From: Candidatus Dormiibacterota bacterium
Lineage (GTDB): Bacteria; Chloroflexota; Dormibacteria; Aeolococcales; Aeolococcaceae
NCBI GenBank assembly: GCA_003132525.1
Contig: PKXZ01000039.1
Coordinates: 9,660 to 44,383 of the forward strand
Reading direction: 5' to 3'
DNA length: 34,724 nt
Every line of letters starts with the position of its first letter. The stretch's first letter is position 1. A program made the translations under genes and the position numbers. Positions 9,801-17,900 of the stretch are shown here, in pieces. The notes beneath the pieces are model-generated. The model did not search any database. It had not been told where the DNA came from and saw only the letters and a program-made list of their open reading frames with translations.

Positions 9801-9827
9801 GTAGCATATCTTTGTGAGGGCAGGCAA
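9798..9827 (-). promoter_or_regulatory. Candidate promoter of the leftward transport/pobA operon
   Basis: Read leftward, TTGCCT (9827-9822) and TACGTT (9803-9798) are separated by 18 bases and resemble -35 and -10 boxes. The predicted start would fall near 9791, inside or next to the 15-mer at 9786-9800 and upstream of the palindrome at 9767-9781, so bound regulator would block it. This is a match by eye to a loose consensus. Confidence 0.3.
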
Positions 9828-9880
9828 GTGCGCGAAACCGCCGAGGGCCGCACGAAACCGCTATGGTTGCGACTACGAGT

Positions 9881-9895
9881 GTGCGCTACGCGAAC
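9881..9895. promoter_or_regulatory. Operator-like site upstream of pcaI
   Basis: GTGCGC-TAC-GCGAAC differs from the left-hand palindrome by one base in the arms and ends 16 bases before the pcaI start. It would place the same regulator on the pca promoter or just downstream of its start point. No convincing -35/-10 pair was seen for pcaI; TATGGT at 9862-9867 is one possible -10. Confidence 0.5.
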
Positions 9896-9911
9896 ATGTT
9901 GATCTGCGAGC

Positions 9912-10730
9912 ATGGCTGAGATCGTCTCGCTGTCCGACGGCATCGCCGCGGTCGTCCACGATGGCGACACGCTGGTGATGGAGGGATTCACCCATCTCAT
10001 CCCTTTCGCCGCCGGCCACGAGATCATTCGCCAGGGACGTCGCGACCTGACCCTGGTGCGGATGACGCCCGATCTCATCTACGACCAACTGATCGGCATG
10101 GGGTGCGCGTCCAAGCTGATCTTCTCGTGGGGCGGCAACCCGGGAGTTGGATCACTGCACCGGTTCCGCGACGCAGTGGAGAACGCCTGGCCGCTGCCCA
10201 TCGACCTCGAGGAGCACAGCCACGCCGGCATGGCGAACCGGTACCTCGCCGGGGCGAGCGGACTTCCCTTCGCGGTGCTTCGCGGCTATGTCGGCACGGA
10301 CCTCGTGGCGCAGACCGACACCATCCGCTCGATCACGTGTCCCTTCACCGGCGAAGTGCTCACCGCGGTCCCGGCGCTGTCACCCGACGTCACGATCATC
10401 CACGCGCAGCGCGCGGACCGAAAGGGCAACGTGCAGATGTGGGGGATTCTCGGCGTGCAGAAGGAAGCGGTGCTCGCCGCGAAGCGATCCCTGATCACCG
10501 TCGAGGAGATCGTCGATAGCCTCGATCCCCAGCCACAGGAGGTCGTGCTTCCGTCCTTCGCCACCACGTACGTCGCCGTGGCTCCGGGCGGTGCGCACCC
10601 GTCGTATGCGCAGGGATATTCCCTGCGCGACAACGCGTTCTATACAGAGTGGGACGCGATCAGCAAGGACCGCGACACCTTCCTGCGCTGGATGGACGAG
10701 AACGTTATGCGCCGGGCACCGGCGGCGTGA
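9912..10730 (+). CDS. pcaI: 3-oxoadipate CoA-transferase, subunit A (GctA-type)
   Basis: A 272-residue alpha subunit of a class I CoA-transferase. Visible are the early GDTLVMEGFTH segment, where the family has its glycine-rich turn, and the conserved block CPFTGEVLTAVPALSPDVTI (residues around 139-158) followed by HAQRADRKGNVQ. Sequence style is that of glutaconate CoA-transferase (GctA) relatives rather than the short SCOT-like PcaI of Pseudomonas. Position at the head of a complete pca operon makes transfer of CoA from succinyl-CoA to 3-oxoadipate the best assignment. The ATG has only a weak ribosome site. It faces the leftward transport operon across a regulated intergenic region and overlaps pcaJ by four bases. 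Confidence 0.85.
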   Translation: MAEIVSLSDGIAAVVHDGDTLVMEGFTHLIPFAAGHEIIRQGRRDLTLVRMTPDLIYDQLIGMGCASKLIFSWGGNPGVGSLHRFRDAVENAWPLPIDLEEHSHAGMANRYLAGASGLPFAVLRGYVGTDLVAQTDTIRSITCPFTGEVLTAVPALSPDVTIIHAQRADRKGNVQMWGILGVQKEAVLAAKRSLITVEEIVDSLDPQPQEVVLPSFATTYVAVAPGGAHPSYAQGYSLRDNAFYTEWDAISKDRDTFLRWMDENVMRRAPAA

Positions 10731-11488
10731 CCGCCGCATACACCTCCGACGAGATGATGACCGTCGCCGCTGCGCGCCAGCTGCACAACGGCACCGTCTG
10801 CTTCGTCGGCATCGGACTGCCGAGCACCGCGGCGACCCTCGCGCGTGTGACGAGCGCTCCCGACGTGGTGCTGATCTACGAGTCGGGAACGCTCGGCGCC
10901 AAGCCCGCGCGCCTGCCGCTGTCGATCGGCGACGGCATCCTCGCCGAGACGGCGGACGCGGTCGTGAGCGTTCCCGAGGTCTTCAACTACTGGCTGCAGC
11001 CGGGCCGGATCGACGTCGGCTTCCTCAGCGCGGCCCAGATCGACCGCTACGCCAATATCAACACCACAGTGATCGGCTCCGACTACCGCCACCCCAAGGT
11101 CCGGCTCCCGGGTGCGGGAGGCGCTCCCGAGATTGCGGCCTCCTGCCGCGAGGTGGTCGTGGTGCTGCGTCAGACCCTGCGCACGTTCGTCGATCGCGTC
11201 GACTTCATCACGTCAGTCGGCTTCGGACAGGGCCCCGGCGATCGCCAGCGTCTCGGTCTCAGCGGCTCTGGACCACGTGTGGTCATCACCGACTTCGGCA
11301 TCCTGACTCCCGACCCTGAAACCTGCGAGCTCACCCTGGTGAGCGTCCACAACGGGTCGACGGCCGAGGACGCCCGGGCTGCGACCGGCTGGCCACTTGC
11401 GGTATCGCCCGACCTCGCGACCACGGACCCGCCGACGGAGGAGGAGCTCACCGTGCTCCGCCGTCTCGAGGCGACCCAGGGCGCGTGA
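10727..11488 (+). CDS. pcaJ: 3-oxoadipate CoA-transferase, subunit B (GctB-type)
   Basis: A 253-residue beta subunit. The GTG at 10727 overlaps the pcaI stop as GTGA and gives the family length. Glu52 in IYESGTLGA lies where the catalytic glutamate of GctB-type transferases (ENG motif) is expected, with serine in place of the usual asparagine. Keeping this glutamate argues for a transferase, not a hydrolase like the related steroid-pathway IpdAB. Other family landmarks are GFLSAAQIDRYANINTTVIG (positions about 103-122) and the GPRVVITDFGIL block near the end. Together with PcaI it would activate 3-oxoadipate for thiolysis by PcaF, whose gene overlaps it by four bases. Confidence 0.85.
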   Translation: MTAAYTSDEMMTVAAARQLHNGTVCFVGIGLPSTAATLARVTSAPDVVLIYESGTLGAKPARLPLSIGDGILAETADAVVSVPEVFNYWLQPGRIDVGFLSAAQIDRYANINTTVIGSDYRHPKVRLPGAGGAPEIAASCREVVVVLRQTLRTFVDRVDFITSVGFGQGPGDRQRLGLSGSGPRVVITDFGILTPDPETCELTLVSVHNGSTAEDARAATGWPLAVSPDLATTDPPTEEELTVLRRLEATQGA

Positions 11489-12669
11489 GCGAGGACGTCT
11501 TCATCCTGGATGCGGTGCGCACGCCGATCGGTCGGCACGGCGGTGCTCTTGCGGGCGTGCGCCCCGACGATCTTGCGGCGGGGGTGATCGGAGCGCTCGT
11601 GCAGCGGAGTCCGAACCTCGACCCCGCGGAAATCGGTGACGTGGTCTTCGGGGACAACAACGGCTCGGGCGAGGACAACCGCAACGTCGCGCGCATGGCG
11701 CTGCTGCTCGCCGGCGTTCCGCCGAGTGTGCCGGGGACGACGGTTAACCGCCTCTGTGGCTCCGGCCTCGAGGCGGTGATCACCGCGAGCCGTGCGATCG
11801 CCGTGGGTGACCACTCCGTGTGCATCGCCGGCGGAGTCGAATCGATGAGCCGCGCGCCGTGGGTGATGCTCAAGCCGGAGCGCGGTTACCCGCGCACCAA
11901 CGAGACCATGTGGTCGACGACGCTCGGGTGGCGCATGGTCAATCCGCGCATGCCGGGGAACTGGACGATCTCGCTCGGCGAGGGCGCGGAGCTGCTGGCA
12001 TCGAAGTACTCGATCAGCCGCGAGGAACAGGACGCGTTCGCGGTGCGCAGTCATCGGCAGGCCGCCGCCGCGTGGGACGTAGGGCGCTACGCCGCCGAGG
12101 TGGTGCCGGTGGAGGGAACCGACCTCGCTCGTGACGAGTGCATCCGCCCGGACAGCACGATCGAAGCGCTTGCCAAGCTGCGTCCGGCATTCCGGCCGGA
12201 CGGCACCGTGACCGCGGGAAACGCATCACCGTTCAACGACGGTGCCGCAGCGGTGCTGATCGGCGATGCCGAGGCCGCGCGGCGGGCAGGTCGCGAGCCG
12301 CTGGCGCGCATCGTCGCCCGTGCCGTCAGCGCGGTTGAGCCGCCGCTCTATGGGATCGGCCCGGTCGCCGCGGCCAACACGGCGCTCCGTCGCGCCGGCA
12401 TCGCATGGAAGGATCTCGCTGTCGTCGAATTGAACGAGGCATTTGCTGCGCAGTCGCTTGCCTGCCTGCGCGACTGGCCCGACCTCGACCCGGAGAAGGT
12501 GAATCCGAACGGTGGCGCGATCGCGATCGGTCATCCCATCGGGTGCTCCGGAGCGCGGATCATCGGTTCGCTCGCGCATGAGTTGCACCGGCGGGGTGGC
12601 GGCTACGGTCTCGCCGCGATCTGCATCGGGGTGGGCCAGGGGCTCGCCGTGGTGCTGAGGGCTGAATGA
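11485..12669 (+). CDS. pcaF: 3-oxoadipyl-CoA/acetyl-CoA thiolase
   Basis: A 394-residue thiolase that cleaves 3-oxoadipyl-CoA with CoA into succinyl-CoA and acetyl-CoA. The nucleophile is Cys91 in NRLCGSGLEA, the catalytic histidine is His350 in GGAIAIGHPIGCSGAR, and the acid/base cysteine is Cys380 in AICIGVGQG. The NEAFAAQ motif and GNASPFNDGAAA are present too. Sequence alone cannot exclude a general acetoacetyl-CoA thiolase, but the GTG start overlapping pcaJ and the ATGA overlap with pcaH place it inside the pca operon. Confidence 0.92.
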   Translation: MSEDVFILDAVRTPIGRHGGALAGVRPDDLAAGVIGALVQRSPNLDPAEIGDVVFGDNNGSGEDNRNVARMALLLAGVPPSVPGTTVNRLCGSGLEAVITASRAIAVGDHSVCIAGGVESMSRAPWVMLKPERGYPRTNETMWSTTLGWRMVNPRMPGNWTISLGEGAELLASKYSISREEQDAFAVRSHRQAAAAWDVGRYAAEVVPVEGTDLARDECIRPDSTIEALAKLRPAFRPDGTVTAGNASPFNDGAAAVLIGDAEAARRAGREPLARIVARAVSAVEPPLYGIGPVAAANTALRRAGIAWKDLAVVELNEAFAAQSLACLRDWPDLDPEKVNPNGGAIAIGHPIGCSGARIIGSLAHELHRRGGGYGLAAICIGVGQGLAVVLRAE

Positions 12670-13364
12670 CGACATCGTCTCGATCCGTCCATCCGCCCAA
12701 CGACTATCCGGCGTACGGATCAACAGCGCTTCGGGCGCCGAAACAGCCACTGCGTGTGCTCCCGGCGAGACTTGGCGAGCTCACCGCACCATTGCTGGCC
12801 GGCGAGACGATCGGTGCTCTCGACCACGACCTGACCCGGCAGCACGACGCCGACCCGCTCGGCGAGCGGATCAGCATCAGCGGGCGCGTCTTTGACCAGG
12901 ACAGGAACCCCGTCGCCGGCGCGCTCATCGAGGTCTGGCAGGCGAACGCCGCCGGTCGCTACGCGCACCTGTCGGATCAGCACCCCGCACCGCTCGATCC
13001 CAACTTCAGCGGCGCCGGCCGCTGTCTCACCGAGGCTGACGGTGGGTACCGGTTCGTGACCATCAAGCCGGGCGCGTACCCGTGGCGCAACCATCCCAAC
13101 GCTTGGCGGCCGGCGCACGTGCATTTCTCGGTGTTCACGCCCGCAATCGCGCAGCGCCTGGTCACCCAGATGTACTTTCCGGGCGACCCGCTCTTCGATC
13201 AGGACCCGATCTTCAACTCGGTGCCGGACCCGGATGCCCGACAGCGACTCGTCGCGCGGTGGTCGCTCGAGCTCACCGAACCGGAGTGGTCGCTCGGCTA
13301 TGCGTGGGACATCGTGGTGGCGGGGCGTGATGCCACGCCGCTCGACGATGATGGGGCGGAATGA
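12666..13364 (+). CDS. pcaH: Protocatechuate 3,4-dioxygenase beta subunit
   Basis: This 232-residue subunit carries the non-haem Fe(III) site that cleaves protocatechuate to 3-carboxy-cis,cis-muconate. The four ligands are visible as Tyr99 (AAGRYAH), Tyr138 (GAYPWRN), His151 and His153 (RPAHVHF). Their spacings (39, 13, 2) equal those of the Pseudomonas enzyme (Tyr408, Tyr447, His460, His462). The N-terminal beta-subunit extension with DYPAYGSTALRAP is also typical. The ATG overlaps the pcaF stop (ATGA) and the stop overlaps pcaG (ATGA). Confidence 0.96.
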   Translation: MTTSSRSVHPPNDYPAYGSTALRAPKQPLRVLPARLGELTAPLLAGETIGALDHDLTRQHDADPLGERISISGRVFDQDRNPVAGALIEVWQANAAGRYAHLSDQHPAPLDPNFSGAGRCLTEADGGYRFVTIKPGAYPWRNHPNAWRPAHVHFSVFTPAIAQRLVTQMYFPGDPLFDQDPIFNSVPDPDARQRLVARWSLELTEPEWSLGYAWDIVVAGRDATPLDDDGAE

Positions 13365-13849
13365 CGCTGCCGCTCACGCCGTCGCAGACCGTCGGGCCGT
13401 TCTTTCGCATCGGGCTCTCGACCACCATCGGATCACACGTCGTCCATGAGGGAATGCCCGGGGCGGTGCGCATCTCGGGCCAGGTGTTCGACGGCGCCGG
13501 TGAACCCGTGCCGGACGCGCTCATCGAGACGTGGCAGCCGGAGGGCGCCGGGCGGTGCGCAACTGACGACGAGGGGCATTTCGCCATCGTCACCATCAAG
13601 CCGGCGCAGGACGGCGGCGCGACGGGCGCGCCGCACCTCGATGTTTCTGTCTTCGCGCGGGGACTGCTCACGCGCCTTGTGACGCGCGTGTATTTTCCCG
13701 ACGAGCACGCCGCGAACGGTGCGGACCCGGTGCTCCGAACCCTCTCTCCCGACGAGTGCTCGACGCTCGTGGCGGTGCGAGAGGAAGGTGGTCTTCGATT
13801 CGACATCCACCTCCAAGGCGCGCGTGAGACTGTCTTCTTCGACCGCTGA
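13361..13849 (+). CDS. pcaG: Protocatechuate 3,4-dioxygenase alpha subunit
   Basis: A 162-residue intradiol dioxygenase fold subunit without the full set of iron ligands, as expected of the alpha chain. It opens with TPSQTVGPFF, the alpha-chain signature, and has VRISGQVFDGAGEPVPDALI-TWQP. Where the Pseudomonas alpha chain has Tyr16 just after Gly-Pro, this protein has Phe14 (comparison from memory). The LLTRLVTRVYFPDE segment keeps the arginines that line the active site. It forms the heteromer with PcaH; the genes overlap by four bases and pcaB begins inside its 3' end. Confidence 0.95.
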   Translation: MTLPLTPSQTVGPFFRIGLSTTIGSHVVHEGMPGAVRISGQVFDGAGEPVPDALIETWQPEGAGRCATDDEGHFAIVTIKPAQDGGATGAPHLDVSVFARGLLTRLVTRVYFPDEHAANGADPVLRTLSPDECSTLVAVREEGGLRFDIHLQGARETVFFDR

Positions 13850-15182
13850 GGGCATCGTCGATCCCCTCTTCGGCAGCGCCGCGGTGGATGCCGCGGTGAG
13901 CGATGAGGCCTGGCTCCAGGCGATGCTCGACTTCGAAGCGGCGCTGGCCGAGTCGGAAGCGGAAGCCGGGCTCGTTCCGGCACCGCTTGCGGCGGAGATT
14001 GCCGCCGCATGCCGCGCGGAATCCTTTGACATGGCGGAGATCGGACGTCGTGCTGTCGGCTCCGGCAATCCCGCGGCGCCGCTCGTGCGAGTGTTGATGA
14101 ACGCCGTCTCCCCGGCGGCGCGGGAGTACGTCCATCTGGGTGCCACCAGTCAGGACGTCATCGACACAGCGCTGTCGTTGATGGCGCGGCGAGCGCTCGA
14201 CGTGATCCTCGATGACCTGTCCCAGGTGTCGTCTGCCTGCGGGGACCTGATGGAGACGCACGCGCACACGCTCATGACCGCGCGGACGCTGCTGCAGCCG
14301 GCGGTCCCGACGACGCTGGGCTACAAAGCCGCCGGCTGGATGGTCAGCGTCGACGAGGCACGCGTGCTGTTGCGACGTGTGCGCTTCGAACGTCTGGCGG
14401 TGCAGTTCGGCGGCGCGGCGGGAACGCTCGCGTCACTGAAGGGTGCAGGCGTCGACGTCGCGCGACGTCTCGCCACGCGCCTCGGGCTCGGAGATCCCGC
14501 GCTCCCGTGGCACACGGATCGCACCCGCATCGCCGAGCTCGCGGCCGCGCTCGGAACCGCCGTTGGCGTCCTCGGCAAGTTCGCCCGCGACGTCACTCTG
14601 CTCGCCCAATCCGAAGTTGCCGAGGCGGAAGAATCGGAGCCGGGGACGTCGTCGACGTTGCCACAGAAGCGAAACCCGGTACGGGCCGTGCTCATCCTGG
14701 CGGCGGCGGCGCGCGCACCCGGGCTGGTCGGGACGCTGTTCAGCACAATGGTGCAGGAGCACGAGCGCGCCACGGGAGCGTGGCACGCGGAGTGGGATGC
14801 CATCCGCGACCTGCTCCGCATCACGGGCGGCGCAAGTCATCACGCGGCGGCGTTGCTGAGCTCGCTGCAGGTCGAGCCGGCACGCATGGCTGAGAACCTC
14901 GATGCTGACGGCGGCCTGGCGATGGCGGAGCATCTCGCGCTTGAGCTCTCGCGACGCGTGGAACGCGCCACAGCACGCGACATCGTGCGCCGCTGCAGCG
15001 AGGAGTCCATCGAGCGTCATATTCGTTTTGCAGAGGTCGTCCGCGACGATGCCGAGGTGCGTAAGCACCTCTCCGACGAGCAGCTCACCGCGGCGCTCGA
15101 TCCTGCCGGCTATCTCGGGTCGATCGATGAGCTCATCCGCCGCGCGGCAGAGGCGCACAGCGACGCCGGTGTGCAGCGATGA
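13824..15182 (+). CDS. pcaB: 3-carboxy-cis,cis-muconate cycloisomerase
   Basis: A fumarase/aspartase-superfamily enzyme that lactonises 3-carboxymuconate to 4-carboxymuconolactone. With the GTG at 13824 it has 452 residues, the usual length, and begins VRLSS...DPLFGSAAV. AAGG-like AAGG at 13815-13818 lies five bases upstream. This start overlaps the pcaG 3' end by 26 bp; the longer upstream frame is only pcaG read in another phase. Conserved blocks are HLGATSQDVIDT (104-115), and the superfamily signature GTSSTLPQKRNP (274-285), in the QKRNP form typical of PcaB. The ATGA overlap with pcaD continues the operon. Confidence 0.94.
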   Translation: MRLSSSTAEGIVDPLFGSAAVDAAVSDEAWLQAMLDFEAALAESEAEAGLVPAPLAAEIAAACRAESFDMAEIGRRAVGSGNPAAPLVRVLMNAVSPAAREYVHLGATSQDVIDTALSLMARRALDVILDDLSQVSSACGDLMETHAHTLMTARTLLQPAVPTTLGYKAAGWMVSVDEARVLLRRVRFERLAVQFGGAAGTLASLKGAGVDVARRLATRLGLGDPALPWHTDRTRIAELAAALGTAVGVLGKFARDVTLLAQSEVAEAEESEPGTSSTLPQKRNPVRAVLILAAAARAPGLVGTLFSTMVQEHERATGAWHAEWDAIRDLLRITGGASHHAAALLSSLQVEPARMAENLDADGGLAMAEHLALELSRRVERATARDIVRRCSEESIERHIRFAEVVRDDAEVRKHLSDEQLTAALDPAGYLGSIDELIRRAAEAHSDAGVQR

Positions 15183-15958
15183 GCGTCGAGGTCGCGTTTT
15201 CGTGGATCGGAGATCGTGAGAGGCCGGTGCTGGTGATGAGCAGCGCGCTCGGCACGTCGCGCGCGGTGTGGGACAGCCAGCATTCGCTCGGCGACCAGTA
15301 CTCGCTGCTGCTGTACGACCATCGCGGTCTGGGCGAATCGCCTGCACCACCAGGGCCGTACAGCGTCGCCGAGCTCGGCTCGGACGTCATTGCCCTGCTC
15401 GACAAGCTCGGTCTCACGTCGGTGGCTTTCTGCGGACTCTCGCTGGGGGGGCTGGTGGGACTCTGGCTCGCGGCACATCATCCGTCGCGCATCAGCACGC
15501 TCATCGCGATGGCCTCGCTCTCACGCCTTCAGCCGGCGGATCGATATGTCGAGCGCGCTGCCGCAGTCCGAGCGGACGGCATCGAGCCGGTTGCGTCAGG
15601 CGTTGCTGCCCGCTGGTTCACGCCGCACTTCGCCCAGGAGCATCCGTCGACGCTGCGGCGATTCACGGATGCGCTGGCGGGCATGAGCGCCGAAGGCTAC
15701 GCGAGTTGCTGCGAGGCGATCGCGACCTGTGACCTGCGCACTCATATACGCAAGATCCATGCGCGAACGCTGATCATCGCCGGCGCTGACGATCCGGTCG
15801 TCCCAGCCGCGAGCGCGATCATGTTCGGCGCGTCGCTCCGCGATGGGAGCGTGGCGGTGGTTCCCGATGCGGCGCACCTGATGAACGTCGAGCAGCCGGA
15901 GATCGTCAATCGACTGGTGCTCCAGCATCTCGAAGAACCCGATGGAGGAGTGGTGTGA
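15179..15958 (+). CDS. pcaD: 3-oxoadipate enol-lactonase
   Basis: A 259-residue alpha/beta hydrolase that opens 3-oxoadipate enol-lactone to 3-oxoadipate. The catalytic triad is visible: Ser88 in the elbow GLSLGG, Asp205 in AGADDPVVP and His233 in DAAHLMNVEQP. The early YDHRGLGESPAPPGPYS block is typical of PcaD/CatD. It is a stand-alone gene and not fused to PcaC as PcaL, the arrangement known in Streptomyces and Rhodococcus. It overlaps pcaB by ATGA and pcaC by GTGA. Confidence 0.94.
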   Translation: MSVEVAFSWIGDRERPVLVMSSALGTSRAVWDSQHSLGDQYSLLLYDHRGLGESPAPPGPYSVAELGSDVIALLDKLGLTSVAFCGLSLGGLVGLWLAAHHPSRISTLIAMASLSRLQPADRYVERAAAVRADGIEPVASGVAARWFTPHFAQEHPSTLRRFTDALAGMSAEGYASCCEAIATCDLRTHIRKIHARTLIIAGADDPVVPAASAIMFGASLRDGSVAVVPDAAHLMNVEQPEIVNRLVLQHLEEPDGGVV

Positions 15959-16347
15959 GCGACGACATTCGAGAGCAGGGGATGACCACTCGGCGCGAGG
16001 TTCTCGGCGACGAGCACGTGGACCGCGCCATGACGGGTGCCGACGCGTTCACCACCGACTTTCAGGAGTTCATCACGCGCTCCGTCTGGGGGGAGATCTG
16101 GTCGCGCCCAGGGCTCGACCGGCGCACGCGCAGCTGCATCACCATCGCCATGCTGGCCGCTCAGGGCATGGAGCACGAGCTCGCGCTCCACCTGCGTGCC
16201 GCGCGGCGCAACGGTATCAGCGTCGACGAGATCAAGGAAGTCCTGCTTCAGGTTGCGGCGTACGCGGGTGTCCCGCGGGCAAACCGCGCGTTCAGCATCG
16301 CTCGAGACGTGCTGTCCGAGCCCGAGTCGACCACGGAACCGACGTGA
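15955..16347 (+). CDS. pcaC: 4-carboxymuconolactone decarboxylase
   Basis: A 130-residue all-helical CMD/AhpD-family protein that decarboxylates 4-carboxymuconolactone to 3-oxoadipate enol-lactone. Family features are the start REVLGDEHVDRA, WGEIWSRPGLDRRTRS at 45-60, TIAMLAAQGMEHELALHLRAA with the conserved histidines, and VLLQVAAYAGVPRANRAF. There is no AhpD CxxC pair, which supports a decarboxylase over a peroxidase. The GTG start overlaps the pcaD stop and its stop overlaps the regulator's GTG. Confidence 0.94.
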   Translation: MSDDIREQGMTTRREVLGDEHVDRAMTGADAFTTDFQEFITRSVWGEIWSRPGLDRRTRSCITIAMLAAQGMEHELALHLRAARRNGISVDEIKEVLLQVAAYAGVPRANRAFSIARDVLSEPESTTEPT

Positions 16348-17162
16348 CCGACATCGATCAACCGCCGGTCGCGCGCGTCGATCGCGGCATCGGCACCGAC
16401 TTCGTGCAGTCGCTGGAGCGCGGGCTCGCGGTCATCCGTGCCTTCGACGCGGAACACCCGGAGCTCACGCTCAGTGAGGTCGCGCGCGCGGCGGGGTTGA
16501 CACGCGCATCGGCTCGGCGATTCCTGCGCACGCTGTCCGAACTCGGCTACGTGCGCAGCAATGGACGGCTCTTCGCGCTGCGTCCGCGCGTGCTGGAGCT
16601 CGGCTATGCGTACCTCTCCAGTCTCAGCCTGCACGAGGTGGCCCAGCCGCATCTCGAACGGCTCGTGGGCATCCTTCGAGAATCGTCGTCGATCTCGGTG
16701 CTCGATGCCGATGACGTCGTCTACGTCGCCCGCGTGCCCACACGCAGGATCATGACGATCACCATCAGCGTCGGCACCCGGTTCCCGGCATATGCGACAT
16801 CGATGGGGCGTGTCCTCCTTGCCGGTCAGAGTGATGACTGGCTCGACGGGTATTTCGCGACAGTCGAGCTGCGGCGGCTTACCGCCCGTACTGTCACCGA
16901 CGTCCCGGCGTTGCGCGCGGAGCTCCTCCTGGTGCGCGACCAGGGGTGGGCGTTCGTCGACGAGGAGCTGGAGGAGGGGCTGCGGGCCATCGCCGCACCG
17001 ATCAATGACTCGTCGGGACGGGTGATCGCCGCGGTCAACGTCTCGTCACCGGTGAGCCGTGGGAGCGCCGACTTGGTGCGTGGCGAGTTCCTGCCGCACC
17101 TGCTTGCCGCCGCACGTGGGATCGAGGAGGATCTGAGTCACAGCGCGAGCGGGTCGCGCTGA
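16344..17162 (+). CDS. pcaR: IclR-family regulator of the protocatechuate pathway
   Basis: A 272-residue IclR protein starting at the GTG that overlaps the pcaC stop. Residues ~20-85 form the winged helix-turn-helix, with DFVQSLERGLAVIRAF and LTLSEVARAAGLTRASARRFLRTL, wording very close to the PcaR/PcaU/PobR group. The effector-binding domain follows, with the SVGTRFPAYATSMGRVLLA motif and a C-terminal INDSSGRVIAAVNVSS block. Being the last overlapping gene of the operon it probably controls, it is likely to regulate its own level. Candidate operators lie at 9767-9781, 9786-9800 and 9881-9895. In known members the effector is protocatechuate, 4-hydroxybenzoate or 3-oxoadipate; which applies here is not visible. 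Confidence 0.9.
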   Translation: MTDIDQPPVARVDRGIGTDFVQSLERGLAVIRAFDAEHPELTLSEVARAAGLTRASARRFLRTLSELGYVRSNGRLFALRPRVLELGYAYLSSLSLHEVAQPHLERLVGILRESSSISVLDADDVVYVARVPTRRIMTITISVGTRFPAYATSMGRVLLAGQSDDWLDGYFATVELRRLTARTVTDVPALRAELLLVRDQGWAFVDEELEEGLRAIAAPINDSSGRVIAAVNVSSPVSRGSADLVRGEFLPHLLAAARGIEEDLSHSASGSR

Positions 17163-17187
17163 GCAGCGCATACCTGGGGACCTGACC

Positions 17188-17886
17188 ATGCCTGTCACGC
17201 ACGTCGGCGGCATCGACATGTACTACGAGCTGCACGGGGCCGGTGAACCGCTCGTGTTGATCGGCGGACTGGGCAGTGACATCTCGCGATGGGCCTCGAT
17301 CACGGACTGGTGTGCCCAGACGCACCACGTGCTCGCTTTCGACAACCGCGGCGCGGGCCGCACCGACAAGCCGGATGCCCCGTACACGATCCCGATGATG
17401 GCCAACGACACCGATGGGCTCATGGAGACGGTCGGCATGTCACACGCAACGATCCTTGGCATCTCGATGGGTGGCCGGGTGGCTCTGGACCTCGCGCTCG
17501 AGCACCCGAATCGCGTCGCGCGACTCATCCTCGTGAGCACCATGGCGTCGGCGAGACCGCTCACGTCCATGACGCGCATGGAGATGCTCGGCGCCTTGTC
17601 AAACCTGATATTCCGAGGCAAGCATCCGCAGCCCCGCTACGCGTTCGAGCGGCAGCGTGAAGCGTCGCGGTCCTACGATTGTGTGGAGCGCCTGAGTGAG
17701 ATCCGCGTCCCGACGACCATCCTGCACGGACGCAGAGACAAGATTGCCCCGCTGCGTGAGGCCGAGCGGATGCGGCGGGAGATCACCGGATCGACCCTGG
17801 TGACATTCAGCCGCGGGCACCTCTTCTTCATGCGCGAGCGCAAGTGGTTCTTCGACAGCGTGACCACCGCGATGCAGGCGGACTGA
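17188..17886 (+). CDS. Alpha/beta hydrolase of unknown substrate
   Basis: A 232-residue alpha/beta hydrolase. The expected triad is Ser93 (GISMGG), Asp184 (GRRDKIAP) and His211 (SRGHLFF). The oxyanion segment GGLGSDISRW and FDNRGAGRTDKP are in place. The region between the nucleophile strand and the aspartate is short, so the lid is reduced compared with PcaD (259 residues). GGGGA at about 17176-17180 lies seven bases before the ATG. It sits 25 bp behind the IclR gene, so it may be read with the pca operon, perhaps hydrolysing an aromatic ester or lactone. A second PcaD-like role is possible but unproven. Confidence 0.8.
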   Translation: MPVTHVGGIDMYYELHGAGEPLVLIGGLGSDISRWASITDWCAQTHHVLAFDNRGAGRTDKPDAPYTIPMMANDTDGLMETVGMSHATILGISMGGRVALDLALEHPNRVARLILVSTMASARPLTSMTRMEMLGALSNLIFRGKHPQPRYAFERQREASRSYDCVERLSEIRVPTTILHGRRDKIAPLREAERMRREITGSTLVTFSRGHLFFMRERKWFFDSVTTAMQAD

Positions 17887-17887
17887 T

Positions 17888-17900
17888 CGGGCTCAGCCCG
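17888..17900. terminator. Short inverted repeat between convergent genes
   Basis: CGGGCT-C-AGCCCG spans the six-base gap between the hydrolase stop and the stop of the convergent fused monooxygenase. A second small repeat, GCCGC-CA-GCGGC, follows at once. There is no T-run, so a bidirectional terminator role is tentative. Confidence 0.3.

Noticed and set aside
9912-11488. The CoA-transferase pair as a steroid-ring IpdAB hydrolase
   Set aside because: The beta subunit keeps a glutamate at the catalytic transferase position (Glu52), and the genes sit at the head of a complete pca operon; no steroid genes are near.
11170-12054. A 294-codon open frame on the - strand
   Set aside because: It runs opposite pcaJ and pcaF, both with intact active-site motifs.
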